Shown piece by piece: positions 36,335-45,290 of a DNA stretch of 64,000 bases (positions are counted from its first letter, which is position 1; each line of letters starts with the position of its first letter). The DNA comes from JBCCJA01 sp039045975. GTDB lineage: Bacteria > Planctomycetota > Planctomycetia > Planctomycetales > Planctomycetaceae. The stretch lies in the NCBI GenBank assembly GCA_039045975.1, contig JBCCJA010000001.1, forward strand, positions 124,001-188,000, written 5' to 3'. Both the position numbers and the translations under genes were made by a program. Under the pieces are notes generated by a model that did no database searches, was not told the origin of the DNA, and saw only the letters and a list, made by a program, of their open reading frames with translations.

Positions 36335-38974
36335 ATGACCGCTTGCAAGCCGAAACGGGCGGACTTCGTCCGCCGACATATAAACGTGGCGATCGTGGCC
36401 GGACTGCTAATTCCGGCCGCGGCCGCCCGGGCAGACAAAACGCCTACGCTGCCGCCGCCCGTCGACAACGGCATCACGGCGACGCTTTCGACCGGCGGCC
36501 CGCACGCCGAGTACAAACTCGTCCCGCCCGGCGGTGAGGGCGACATCGAGATCGTCTTAAGTAATACGACCGACGGCCCGGTCCGCGGCGTGCTGCGTTA
36601 TGGCGTACGGCGGCGCGCCGACGATGAGCCGAAGCTGGCGGAACGAGTGCCGGTACGGATCGCGGCGGGGAAGACGGCGTCGCGCCGCCTCTCGACGGCG
36701 GCGGTCGGCGGCGAGCTGGGGCAACGTTATCTCGATTGGGAATTCGCCTCGAGCGGCGGGCCCGGCGGCTCGGGCATCTTGCCGTTCGCGATCATGGAGC
36801 CGGTCGGGATCACGCCCGGCGTCCAGCGTCCCGACCTGACGGAAAAAGACGACGGAATGCTCTTCGGGCTCTGCGGCGGGGCCGGATTTTGGTTTAAAGA
36901 CGGCCGGAACGAGAAGATCTTCCGGGCCGCCGGGCTGATCGGGGCCGAGTCGTATCGGTCGGGATTGAACTGGTACATCCTCGAGCGCGAGCGTGGGAAA
37001 ACGCGGTGGGACGACCTCGACCGTTTCATCGCCGAGGCGGCCCGCAACGGCATGTTCGTCCAGCCGCTCGTTTCCTTCACCGCCGAGTGGGCGTTGAGCG
37101 CGCGTTCCCGCGAACGGATCGCGAAAGACGGCCGGGAGGGGTGGACGAAGTATCCGCCCGATCCGGACCTGTGGCGTGAGTTCTGTCGGGACATCGCGTC
37201 GCGGTACCCGACCGACCGGCTCGACTATTATGAGATGTGGAACGAGGCCGACATCGGCTTCTGGCGCGGCTCGGCCGAAGAGTACGCCGAGCTTTTGATC
37301 GCCGGTTACGAGGGCGTGAAGGCCGGCAACCCCGACGCCCTCGTGACAACGTCGGGCTTCGCGACGACCCGGCACCGCGATTCGACCGGCGAAGTCCTGG
37401 AGGCGACCTTAACAACCGCGCGTGATCACTTCGACGTTTTCGCCTATCACGCGCACGGAGGTTTCTCGTCTTTTCGTGACATCGTCGACACGGACATCGT
37501 GCCGCTTCTTTCGAGACACGCCGTAGACAAACGCCCCCGCATCTTCAACGAGACTGGGCAGGGCCTGCCGTTCGAACGCGAACACGAGCTCGCCGCGACC
37601 GTCATGAAGAAAATGGCCTTCGCCTGGTCCCGCGGGGCGACGGCCTATTACTGGTACAACGTGGCGTGTTCACACCCGCATTACGTGATGCTGAATGAAG
37701 ACTGGTCGCCGCGGCCGAGCTTCGCCGCTTACAACGAGTTCGCCCGCCGCCTGCGTGGGCGACGCTATATACGCGAGCTCGACGTCGGCCCTGGCCGGTG
37801 GGGCTTTCTGTTCGGCGGGGCAGGAACCTTTTCGGGGGCGGAGGACGATTACTGCGTCGTCGCGTGGGTCGAAGACCCCCTCGGCGGCGACACGCCGGTC
37901 TTGTTCGAGGCCGAAGGGCTCGTTGGGGCCGAGGCGATCGACGTGTTCGGAAATGCGACATCCCTCCGGACCGACGGCCCGCTCGCGGCCGTGACCCTCG
38001 GTCAGGAACCGCGATATATTTGTCTCCGCGGGTGTCGGCACGAACCGCGGCTACGCGTCCCGACGCTGACGCTGCCGGTCGAGGCCTTGGCAGTCGCGAC
38101 AGGCGGGAAGACGACATCGCCGGTGACGGTGCGGAACCCGCTCGACCGGACGGCGGAGGTGGTCGTGACGGCTACCGGGCCGGCGGGCGTTACGGTCGCT
38201 GTCTCCGGGTCCCCGGTGACGCTCGCGGCGGGCGCATCGGCGGAAGTCGTGTTATCCGCCGAAGGTCCGATCGAAGGGGCGGGCGAAGTCTCAGTCGAAG
38301 CGGAGTCTTCGAACTCGGACCTCGCGGCATCGGGTAGCGTGCGGCTGGCGCCGGCGATCGTCGTGCCCGCGAACGCCGGCATCGACCGGGCCCCCGACTT
38401 CGAACTCGTGAACGCGTCACAGGTCGTCAACGACGCCGATATCGATCCGGCCCTGGCGGCGTCGATATGGCGCGGTCGCGACGACTGCTCCGCCGTCGGC
38501 TGGATTAACATCGACAACGAGACGCTGTCGTTTACCGTCGACGTCCGTGACGACGAATATTTTACGAACAACGACCTCGACGAATCGGACGCGGTCGTTG
38601 TCTCGTTCTCGGTCATTGGCGACGACGGAGAGCCACGCTTTCACCAGGTGTGGCTCTTCGGCGTGATTAAGGACGGCAAGTTCGACTCGCGGGTCGCGGT
38701 CCGGAAGGCGCCGCACGACCTCGCGAAGCGTAGGCCGTGGACGATCCCGACGCCGGAACTGTCGTCTCTGCCCCGCGGAGGGCGATACGCCGTGACGATC
38801 CCGATCGAGGAGTTCGGGCTCACCCGGGCGATGTTCGACCGCGAGGTGCGGGCGACGATCGCCGTCCGCGACTCCGACGGCGGCCGCTTCGAAAGCACGC
38901 TGCGGCTGTCCGAAGCGATCGGCGAAGGACTCGATCCGTCACGGTTCCCGATCGTGCGATTCGTTGAACAGTGA
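36335..38974 (+). CDS. Large secreted clan GH-A glycoside hydrolase with C-terminal CBM9-like domain
   Basis: An 879-residue secreted protein. After a signal peptide and a beta domain (residues 45-150), a TIM barrel of clan GH-A runs from about 180 to 470. The acid/base is Glu304 in MWNEADIGFW and the likely nucleophile Glu406 in IFNETGQG. The sequence is closest in style to GH39/GH5-like planctomycete enzymes. Then come a small beta domain, an NEW-like linker region (VTVRNPLDRTAEVVVTATGP), and a C-terminal domain (residues about 720-879) with SFTVDVRDDEYF and RYAVTIPIEEFGL resembling CBM9. It lies 61 bases after the preceding glycosidase-like gene and ends cassette B. The exact substrate is unknown. 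Confidence 0.85.
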   Translation: MTACKPKRADFVRRHINVAIVAGLLIPAAAARADKTPTLPPPVDNGITATLSTGGPHAEYKLVPPGGEGDIEIVLSNTTDGPVRGVLRYGVRRRADDEPKLAERVPVRIAAGKTASRRLSTAAVGGELGQRYLDWEFASSGGPGGSGILPFAIMEPVGITPGVQRPDLTEKDDGMLFGLCGGAGFWFKDGRNEKIFRAAGLIGAESYRSGLNWYILERERGKTRWDDLDRFIAEAARNGMFVQPLVSFTAEWALSARSRERIAKDGREGWTKYPPDPDLWREFCRDIASRYPTDRLDYYEMWNEADIGFWRGSAEEYAELLIAGYEGVKAGNPDALVTTSGFATTRHRDSTGEVLEATLTTARDHFDVFAYHAHGGFSSFRDIVDTDIVPLLSRHAVDKRPRIFNETGQGLPFEREHELAATVMKKMAFAWSRGATAYYWYNVACSHPHYVMLNEDWSPRPSFAAYNEFARRLRGRRYIRELDVGPGRWGFLFGGAGTFSGAEDDYCVVAWVEDPLGGDTPVLFEAEGLVGAEAIDVFGNATSLRTDGPLAAVTLGQEPRYICLRGCRHEPRLRVPTLTLPVEALAVATGGKTTSPVTVRNPLDRTAEVVVTATGPAGVTVAVSGSPVTLAAGASAEVVLSAEGPIEGAGEVSVEAESSNSDLAASGSVRLAPAIVVPANAGIDRAPDFELVNASQVVNDADIDPALAASIWRGRDDCSAVGWINIDNETLSFTVDVRDDEYFTNNDLDESDAVVVSFSVIGDDGEPRFHQVWLFGVIKDGKFDSRVAVRKAPHDLAKRRPWTIPTPELSSLPRGGRYAVTIPIEEFGLTRAMFDREVRATIAVRDSDGGRFESTLRLSEAIGEGLDPSRFPIVRFVEQ

Positions 38975-39815
38975 TTAAGCGTCCGCTACCTGATCCCGAC
39001 CATTAAATCTGATCGTGGCAATGGCGGCCGCGGGCGATGCAAAGTTCAAGTCGAAATACATCAGCGATTTATCATTAAAACGAGCGATTCCGGCCCGCCC
39101 TCGCCACGCAGCACCGGTCTCATACTTGGCTCGGAAACAGTCGACACGGCTCTCTGCCACGGCCTGCGGCTCCCAAAAATTAAGCGGCGACTGCACACCG
39201 GAGTCTGTGCGGTGTTTCCACGGCGACAAACGAACGACCGGGGAGAGATCGAGCCTCACGATAGTTCCGCGTCAGTGACAGGCCGCGAGTGACGGACGGC
39301 GAACGTCCGCAGCGGACGCCAGCGCCTCGGACAGAGTGGTCGGCGGCCGACGCAACCGGGAGTCGGCATCTCGCGTGGGCGTCGAGAACAGTGCTGCGTC
39401 ACGCGGTATCGCCGACACCAGCGGGAGCAACATCGCGGTTTCATCTCGGTGCGCCTGGAACGCCAGAGGACCTCATGTCCATCGCGCACGAACGCAGAAA
39501 CAGACCGTGTGCCGTCGTCTGATCCTCCTCGCTTCAGCCGCGGATGCTGTCAAACGACGGCGTTCCGGCCGTCGCTCGGTACAAAAAGACGGTTTTTCAG
39601 GACGAAAAAAAGGGCTCTTGGCGAATAAACGCGGAATCTCGCTGTGAACCCGCGGACGAGACCGCGGCCTTTCGCAATGATGTTGTAAGTTGTCGTATCT
39701 CCGAAATTCTCACATGTCCGAGTGGTCGACGCTGCGGGATTCGGCCAGTCGATGACGAAGTTGCGGCGACTGCCCCCCGGCATCCGGATCGACTGGGCCG
39801 GGCGACAAACGTGGA
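38975..39815. other. Intergenic region, nothing recognised
   Basis: I see no gene, RNA or repeat here. A minus-strand frame of 94 codons ends at 38975 but has no recognisable motif. Lower GC and A-runs near 39595-39610 do not form a convincing terminator. The PSD1 promoter should lie in its right part. Confidence 0.5.
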
Positions 39816-42755
39816 ATGCAAGTCATGGGTGCGGGAGAAGCGCTCTTGAGGCCGACGATCATCCCCGCCGCCGCGTTCGGGTTGGCCGTTTCTGCCTTCG
39901 CGCTCGGGCGACCGCTGCACGCGGCCGAGGCGCCGCGGGGCGGTGAACGCGTCGATTTCGCGACCGACATCAAGCCGATCCTGACCGCGAAATGCACCGA
40001 GTGTCACGGCGGCGTGCAGGCCGCGGGCGGCATCTCCTTCATCTATCGGGACAACGTCATCGGGGCCGAGGGCGAGTCGGGACTGACCGTCGTCGAGCCG
40101 GGCGATGCCGATGCGTCGGAACTGTTCTACCGCATTACCAGCGAGGACGAGTTCGACCAGATGCCGCCGCCCGAGGCGCACGCCCCGCTGTCGCCGGCCG
40201 AGGTCGATCTGATGCGCCGCTGGATCGAACAGGGGGCCGACTGGACCGACCATTGGGCGTTCGAGCCGCCCGTCGCGGCCGTCGCACCGACCACCGCTTT
40301 CGACGGGCTCGCGTCGGGCGAAATCGACCGCTTCCTGTTCTCACGGCTAGAAGTGGAAGGGCTGCAGCCCTCGCCGCCGGCGGCCCCGGGCCGCGTGCTG
40401 CGGCGGCTGTCGCTCGCGATTACCGGGTTGCCGCCGAGTCTTGACGAGCTCGACGCCTTCGAAGCCGCCTGTGCCGAAGACGCCGACGCAGCCGTCGCCG
40501 CCGCGGTCGACGACCTGCTCGCTCGACCCACTTACGGCGAACGCTGGGCGAGCGTGTGGCTCGATCTCGTCCGCTACGCCGACTCGGCCGGGCTCGGCCA
40601 AGACCAGAAACGCGAAATTTGGGCCTACCGAGATTGGGTCGTCGACGCGTTCAACGACGACATGCCCTTCGACCAATTCACGATCAAGCAGCTCGCCGGC
40701 GACCTGCTGCCCGACGCGTCATACGAGGATCTGATCGCCACCGCCTGTCAGCGGAATACACAAAACAACGACGAGGGCGGGACCGACGACGAGGAGTTCC
40801 GCGTCGAAGCGGTCCTGGATCGCGTCAACACGACGTGGCAGACCTGGGGCTCGACGACGTTCGGCTGCGTCCAGTGCCACGACCACCCGTACGACCCGCT
40901 GCGACACGACGAGTACTACGAGTTCGCGGCGTTCTTCAACAACACGGCCGATTCCGACCTCCGGCAGGATCTGCCGCGGCTGCCGGTGGCGTGGGACCGG
41001 TCGCGACGCGACGAATTGCACCGTTTGAGAGGCCGGGTGCTGGCACTGCAGACGGCACGGTGGGAAGTCGGCTCGGCCCTGCGTGACGCGACCTCGTGGC
41101 GGCCGACGACGGAACTCGCCGTGAGCAGCAACAACGGCATGCCCTATGCCGTGCTGGAGACCGAGCACGGGGCCGAATTCGTGATCGACGGGACGCCCAA
41201 AAGGAAGACGCACACGGTCGTCGAAATCGCCGCCGCTCAGACGGACGGTCTTCCGCTGACCGCTCTGCGGCTGACCGTGCGGCCTGAGAATCCGGAGACC
41301 TCGATCCACACGGCCGAGTGGGGCTTCCAACTCGCCGGCGTCGCTGCGGCCGTCATCGATTCGGACGGCGGTGAGACCCGGGTGGACTTCGCCCACTCGG
41401 TCTCGGACGTCCCATACAGGCCGCACGAGCCGCTGAGGCCCGTCGGACGAAACGGCGCCGGGTGGAGCGCGTTCACCCGGATCAATCACGACCGTCAGCT
41501 CGTTCTCGTCCCGGTCACGCCGGTGACGCTCGGCGACGGCCAAACGCTGCGGCTCGTCCTGCCGTGTGATTACGTCGCGCAAGACTCGCACCCGTTGATC
41601 ATCAAGCGTGGCCGCGTCGCGTGGACCGACGACCCCCGCTGGTCCGAATACGGACGCGACGGCTCGGAAGAGTTCGACGACGCCGTGCTGAAGTCTCTCC
41701 GCGACCAGATCGAGGCGATCCCGCACACGAGCGTGCCGGTCATGGCGGAGCGGCCCGCCCCGATCGCCCGGCCGACACACGTCTTCATCCGCGGCAACAG
41801 GCTCGACGTCGGCGACCGCGTTTCGCCCGACCTACCGGGCACGCTGAGCGGCTACGGCCCCCGCCTCGACGGCACGCCCGACCGGCTCGACATGGCCCGC
41901 TGGTGGGCCTCGCCCGATCACCCGCTCACGTCCCGCGTGTTCGTTAACCGCGTCTGGAAGCAGCTCTTCGGCGTCGGGCTCGTCCGGACGCTCGAGGACT
42001 TCGGCTCGTCGGGCGAGAAGCCGTCCCACCCGGAGTTGCTCGACACGCTCGCGGTCCGTTTCACCGACGACCACGGCTGGAGCGTCAAGACGCTCGTCCG
42101 CGAACTTGCGCTCACGTATGCGTTCAGGCAGTCGTCACGGACGCCGGCCGGACTCGGCGACCGCGACCCAGAAAACCGCCTGCTCGCACGAGGCCCGCGG
42201 GTCCGACTGCCGGCTGAGATGATTCGGGACCAGGCGCTCGCGGTCAGCGGCCTGTTGACCCGCAAGCTCGGCGGCCCGCCGGTCCACCCGCCTCTGCCCG
42301 CCGGCGTCTGGCAACCGTTCCAAAAGAAAGACAAATGGAAGACGCCCGAACCGGGCGACCCTTCCCGTTACCGGCGGTCGCTGTACACGTACACGAAGCG
42401 CTCGATCCCGTTCCCGACCTTCGCCGTCTTCGACGCCCCGTCGCGTGAGTTCTGCAACCCGCGTCGGCTCACATCGAACACGCCGCTGCAGTCGTTGGTC
42501 CTGCTCAACGACGAGGCGTTCTTCGAATGTGCGGTCGCCCTCGGCGGCAGGATCGAAAACGAGTTTGGCGGCGACGACGCCGAACGGATCGCGACCGCCT
42601 ACCGGCTCGTCGCCGCCCGTGAGCCGACGCCGACGCGACTGGACCGACTGGTCGGCATCTATCGGGAGTTCGCGGGGACGAGTGGTGGACGCAGCGACGC
42701 GGCGACGCTCGTCGCCCAGGTCCTGCTCAACATGGACGAGATCTTCACGTACTAG
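39816..42755 (+). CDS. PSD1 protein: cytochrome c-like, DUF1549 and DUF1553 domains
   Basis: A 979-residue exported protein. A signal segment is followed by a cytochrome c motif CTECH (Cys60, Cys63, His64) in the planctomycete cytochrome C domain, with MPPP as a possible distal Met ligand. DUF1549 follows (LPPSLDELDAF, YGERWASVWLDLVRYADS, EIWAYRDWVVDAFN) and contains a second CVQCH motif. An insert with a concanavalin-like domain is followed by DUF1553 (SPDHPLTSRVFVNRVWKQLFGVGLVRTLEDFG, RSLYTYTKRS, NEAF-like LNDEAFFECA). The function of PSD1 proteins is unproven; heme attachment is implied. Its DUF1501 partner follows at 42919. The TAG stop uses the first base of the 131-bp repeat element, yet the protein looks complete. 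Confidence 0.93.
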   Translation: MQVMGAGEALLRPTIIPAAAFGLAVSAFALGRPLHAAEAPRGGERVDFATDIKPILTAKCTECHGGVQAAGGISFIYRDNVIGAEGESGLTVVEPGDADASELFYRITSEDEFDQMPPPEAHAPLSPAEVDLMRRWIEQGADWTDHWAFEPPVAAVAPTTAFDGLASGEIDRFLFSRLEVEGLQPSPPAAPGRVLRRLSLAITGLPPSLDELDAFEAACAEDADAAVAAAVDDLLARPTYGERWASVWLDLVRYADSAGLGQDQKREIWAYRDWVVDAFNDDMPFDQFTIKQLAGDLLPDASYEDLIATACQRNTQNNDEGGTDDEEFRVEAVLDRVNTTWQTWGSTTFGCVQCHDHPYDPLRHDEYYEFAAFFNNTADSDLRQDLPRLPVAWDRSRRDELHRLRGRVLALQTARWEVGSALRDATSWRPTTELAVSSNNGMPYAVLETEHGAEFVIDGTPKRKTHTVVEIAAAQTDGLPLTALRLTVRPENPETSIHTAEWGFQLAGVAAAVIDSDGGETRVDFAHSVSDVPYRPHEPLRPVGRNGAGWSAFTRINHDRQLVLVPVTPVTLGDGQTLRLVLPCDYVAQDSHPLIIKRGRVAWTDDPRWSEYGRDGSEEFDDAVLKSLRDQIEAIPHTSVPVMAERPAPIARPTHVFIRGNRLDVGDRVSPDLPGTLSGYGPRLDGTPDRLDMARWWASPDHPLTSRVFVNRVWKQLFGVGLVRTLEDFGSSGEKPSHPELLDTLAVRFTDDHGWSVKTLVRELALTYAFRQSSRTPAGLGDRDPENRLLARGPRVRLPAEMIRDQALAVSGLLTRKLGGPPVHPPLPAGVWQPFQKKDKWKTPEPGDPSRYRRSLYTYTKRSIPFPTFAVFDAPSREFCNPRRLTSNTPLQSLVLLNDEAFFECAVALGGRIENEFGGDDAERIATAYRLVAAREPTPTRLDRLVGIYREFAGTSGGRSDAATLVAQVLLNMDEIFTY

Positions 42756-42885
42756 GCCATGTCGGGAAAGTCGTAGGGCAGGCCCCCGCCTGCCGTATTC
42801 CGAGCCTAGGTGATGTGCGAGATTACCAGAAATTCGGCAGGCGGGGGCCTGCCCTACAGATCGCAGACACTTTTCCGACAGAACC
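42755..42885. mobile_element. 131-bp TA-flanked nested inverted-repeat element (MITE-like), copy 2
   Basis: Flanked by TA at 42753-42754 and 42886-42887. Short outer arm at 42755-42772, 23-bp inner repeats at 42773-42795 and 42835-42857, 39-bp centre at 42796-42834, long outer arm at 42858-42885. The length (131) and the inner repeats are identical to copy 1 at 12342-12472. The outer arms match copy 1 in inverted orientation, but the centre matches in direct orientation (30 of 39). The element begins exactly at the third base of the PSD1 stop codon TAG, as copy 1 does for the lipoprotein gene. Confidence 0.8.
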
Positions 42886-42918
42886 TAATCACCCGGTCCG
42901 GCACCGGAACGTACCTCT

Positions 42919-44379
42919 ATGAATATCGACGCCGCACGCACGCAGGCCGGCCTCGACAAGCTCGAGCTCGACACCCGCCGTCAGTTCCTGTCGCGGTGCA
43001 CGACCGGGCTCGGTGCCATCTACCTGGCGTCGAAAACCGCGGAGGCGTCGTCCACTGGAACGGTGCGGGCCGACGGAACCCACTTCGCCGGCAAGGCCAA
43101 GCGGGTCATCTTCCTGCACATGATCGGGGCGCCGAGCCAACTCGAGCTGTTCGACTATAAGCCGACGCTCGCCCGACTGAACGGCGAACTCTGCCCGGAA
43201 TCGCTGCTGGAGGGCAAGAAGTTCGCCTTCATCCAGGGCCGCCCGCGGATGCTCGGCCCGCAGTACGACTTCAAGCAGCACGGCGAATCGGGCGCGTGGG
43301 TCTCAGACCGCCTGCCGCGGTTCTCGACCGTCGCCGACGACGTCTGCTTCATCAAGACGATGCAGACCGACCAGTTCAATCACGGCCCGGCCCAGCTGAT
43401 GGTGCACTCGGGCCAAGCACGGCTCGGTTACCCGTCGATCGGCTCGTGGGTCACCTGGGGCATGGGCAGCGAGAACGAAGACCTGCCCGGCTTCGTCGTC
43501 CTCCTTTCCGGCGGACGCCTGCCGCGGGTCGGCAAGGCGCTGTGGAGTTCGGGGTTCCTCTCGTCGGTCTACCAGGGCGTGCAGTGCCGCTCGAAGGGCG
43601 ACCCGGTCCTGAACGTGTCGAACCCGGCCGGCGTCGGCCGCGACACGCGCCGGGCCGTGCTCGACACGCTTCGCCAACTCAACGAGGAGACACACGCCGA
43701 GTTCGGCGACCCCGAGACGCTGACCCGCATCGCTCAGTACGAGATGGCCTACCGCATGCAGGTCGCCGTACCCGAGGCGATGAGCATCGACGACGAACCG
43801 GCCGAGATGCACGAGCTGTACGGCACCGAACCGGGCAAAGAGAGCTTCGCGAACAACTGCCTGCTCGCCCGTCGCCTCGTCGAACGCGGCGTCCGTTACG
43901 TTCAACTGTTCGACTGGGGTTGGGACACGCACGGCTCGAGCGCGGCCGGCTCTCTCAACGTCGGGTTCAAAGACAAGTGCAAACAGGCCGACCGTCCGAT
44001 GGCCGCGCTGCTGACCGATTTGAAACGCCGCGGGCTTCTCGAAGACACCCTCGTCGTCTGGAGCGGTGAGTTCGGCCGCACGCCGATGCAGGAGAACCGC
44101 GGGGGCGGGGAGATGAAGTTCATCGGCCGCGACCACAACCCGTCGGCCTTCACGGCCTGGATCGCCGGCGGCGGCGTGAAACCGGGCATGACTTACGGCG
44201 AGACCGACGAAGTCGGCTACGACGCCGCCGTCGACCCGGTCCAACTACGCGACTTCCACGCCACCCTGCTTCACCTGTTGGGCTACGACCACAAAAGACT
44301 GTCGGTCCCGTTCCAAGGCCTCAACACACGACTGACCGGCGTCAAAGAAGCCCGCGTGATCAAAGAGATCCTGGCGTAG
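42919..44379 (+). CDS. DUF1501 domain-containing exported protein
   Basis: A 486-residue DUF1501 protein. The twin-arginine-like signal is TRRQFLSRCTTGLGAIY. Family blocks: AKRVIFLHMIGAPSQLELFDYKP, MQTDQFNHGPAQLMVHSG, SGEFGRTPM, GRDHNP, AGGGVKPGMTYGETDEVGYDA and LHLLGYDHKRL. It is the partner of the PSD1 gene upstream, with the 131-bp element lying between the two. The same pairing and order occur at the left edge and, on the minus strand, at 51881-55229. Confidence 0.94.
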   Translation: MNIDAARTQAGLDKLELDTRRQFLSRCTTGLGAIYLASKTAEASSTGTVRADGTHFAGKAKRVIFLHMIGAPSQLELFDYKPTLARLNGELCPESLLEGKKFAFIQGRPRMLGPQYDFKQHGESGAWVSDRLPRFSTVADDVCFIKTMQTDQFNHGPAQLMVHSGQARLGYPSIGSWVTWGMGSENEDLPGFVVLLSGGRLPRVGKALWSSGFLSSVYQGVQCRSKGDPVLNVSNPAGVGRDTRRAVLDTLRQLNEETHAEFGDPETLTRIAQYEMAYRMQVAVPEAMSIDDEPAEMHELYGTEPGKESFANNCLLARRLVERGVRYVQLFDWGWDTHGSSAAGSLNVGFKDKCKQADRPMAALLTDLKRRGLLEDTLVVWSGEFGRTPMQENRGGGEMKFIGRDHNPSAFTAWIAGGGVKPGMTYGETDEVGYDAAVDPVQLRDFHATLLHLLGYDHKRLSVPFQGLNTRLTGVKEARVIKEILA

Positions 44380-44685
44380 CTAACTCGGATATCACGTCGC
44401 GGACGCCTTGCCTTTTGGGCCTAGAGAAACAGGCGGACCGAAGGCGCAGCGTCCTGACCTTCGCCCGCCGCTTCACAAAACACGGTCTTGGGCGGCAGGT
44501 CCGAGGAACTCCACGGGGCCGCCTAATCGCTTTCCCAATGCTCTGCGCTAGTCATCGCGTGCATTTGCGATGAAGCGGCCTGATGTTGCAGACCCGTTCG
44601 ACTTCCGCGCTGCGCTCGGCCGCCGGCCGTTTTCAGTCACTCGCCGCGGCGACGTACGCCCCCCGACTGAAACCAAGCGGGTAAC
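44380..44685. other. Intergenic region, nothing recognised
   Basis: No gene, RNA or repeat was recognised in these bases after the DUF1501 gene. Confidence 0.5.
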
Positions 44686-44720
44686 AAAAAAGGGCACTTG
44701 TGAAGGTCACAAGTGCCCTT
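44686..44720 (-). terminator. Strong rho-independent terminator (minus strand)
   Basis: A perfect 14-bp stem, AAGGGCACTTGTGA with TCACAAGTGCCCTT, closes a 3-base loop (44690-44720). Read on the minus strand it is followed by a run of six T (44686-44691). No intact minus-strand gene lies immediately upstream. The bases just upstream on the minus strand end CCCCCCGCCTCCATCGACCA, which recalls the 3' acceptor end of a tmRNA. I could not find a tmRNA body or tag, so the terminator may be all that remains of an interrupted RNA gene. Confidence 0.8.
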
Positions 44721-44942
44721 GGTCGATGGAGGCGGGGGGTGTGCGAAACGCTCAAGCCGACCCAAAACCCGGCACACCACAAACCCCTACCACGAAGCAC
44801 CTTAGGACAGATAGCAAATGATTGCTATCGTCATGCGACATACGCTTATCGGACCATGGAAGGACCCGAATCGGACTACGATTTCGGCTCTTGCCGTCGC
44901 AACTGATTGCCGCCAGCCTCAGCCAACAGGGCTACCTTCCTG

Positions 44943-45095
44943 TGACCCGCCCCCGATTACGGAGCTACTCAATTTGTTGAACACATTTTGCTCATCGATC
45001 CAGCCCGTTCGGACTGTGCAGGCGTAGCTGGGACAGGTCGAGCGGCCCGGTTCGCCTCCCCGGTCGGCCGCCAGTATCCCGCTGAGCTGTGCGGG
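44943..45095 (-). mobile_element. IS3-family 3'-end remnant 1
   Basis: On the minus strand a short frame encodes PHSSAGYWRP (about 45067-45094), matching the RPHSSLGYRPP motif at the C-terminus of IS3 OrfB transposases. The sequence then runs through the shared block ACGCCTGCACAG and TAGCTCCGT to an end in GGGGGCGGGTCA at 44943-44954, similar to the IS3 remnant end at 48224. It is too eroded to encode protein. Confidence 0.6.
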
Positions 45096-45180
45096 GGACA
45101 GTGTTGCAAGCCCAACGCCAGTGCTCGATTGACCTGTCCCCACGTACGGAACAGTTCAGTATTTTAAGTTCGCCAGGCCA

Positions 45181-45290
45181 GTTACTCCAGCCGGTCGAGG
45201 CCGCGGAGGCGTAGCCGGAGCGGGCTCGACCGGCTGGAGTGCCTCCGGAGCGGAGGGCCGATAGCCCAGCGAACTGTGCGGCCGCTTAGC
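45181..45290 (-). mobile_element. IS3-family OrfB C-terminal remnant 2 with long hairpin
   Basis: The minus strand encodes RPHSSLGYRPS at 45252-45284, the standard C-terminal motif of IS3 OrfB. Downstream of it lies a perfect 16-bp inverted repeat, ACTCCAGCCGGTCGAG (45184-45199) with its complement (45225-45240), around a 25-base loop. No other part of this transposase is present. It lies next to remnant 1, so at least two IS3 copies ended here. Confidence 0.6.
45184..45240. repeat. Perfect 16-bp inverted repeat
   Basis: ACTCCAGCCGGTCGAG at 45184-45199 and its exact complement at 45225-45240, with a GC-rich 25-base loop. There is no T-run. It lies within the IS3 debris and may be an independent palindromic repeat. 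Confidence 0.7.

Noticed and set aside
39580..39620. A-rich stretches as a terminator before the PSD1 gene
   Set aside because: No stem-loop of meaningful length accompanies the A-runs.
44720..45061. A complete tmRNA gene on the minus strand (length and CGCCTCC/GGAGGCG ends looked right)
   Set aside because: The proposed 5' part belongs to IS3 remnant sequence shared with 48224-48400, the T-arm does not pair, and no tag ending in ALAA was found.
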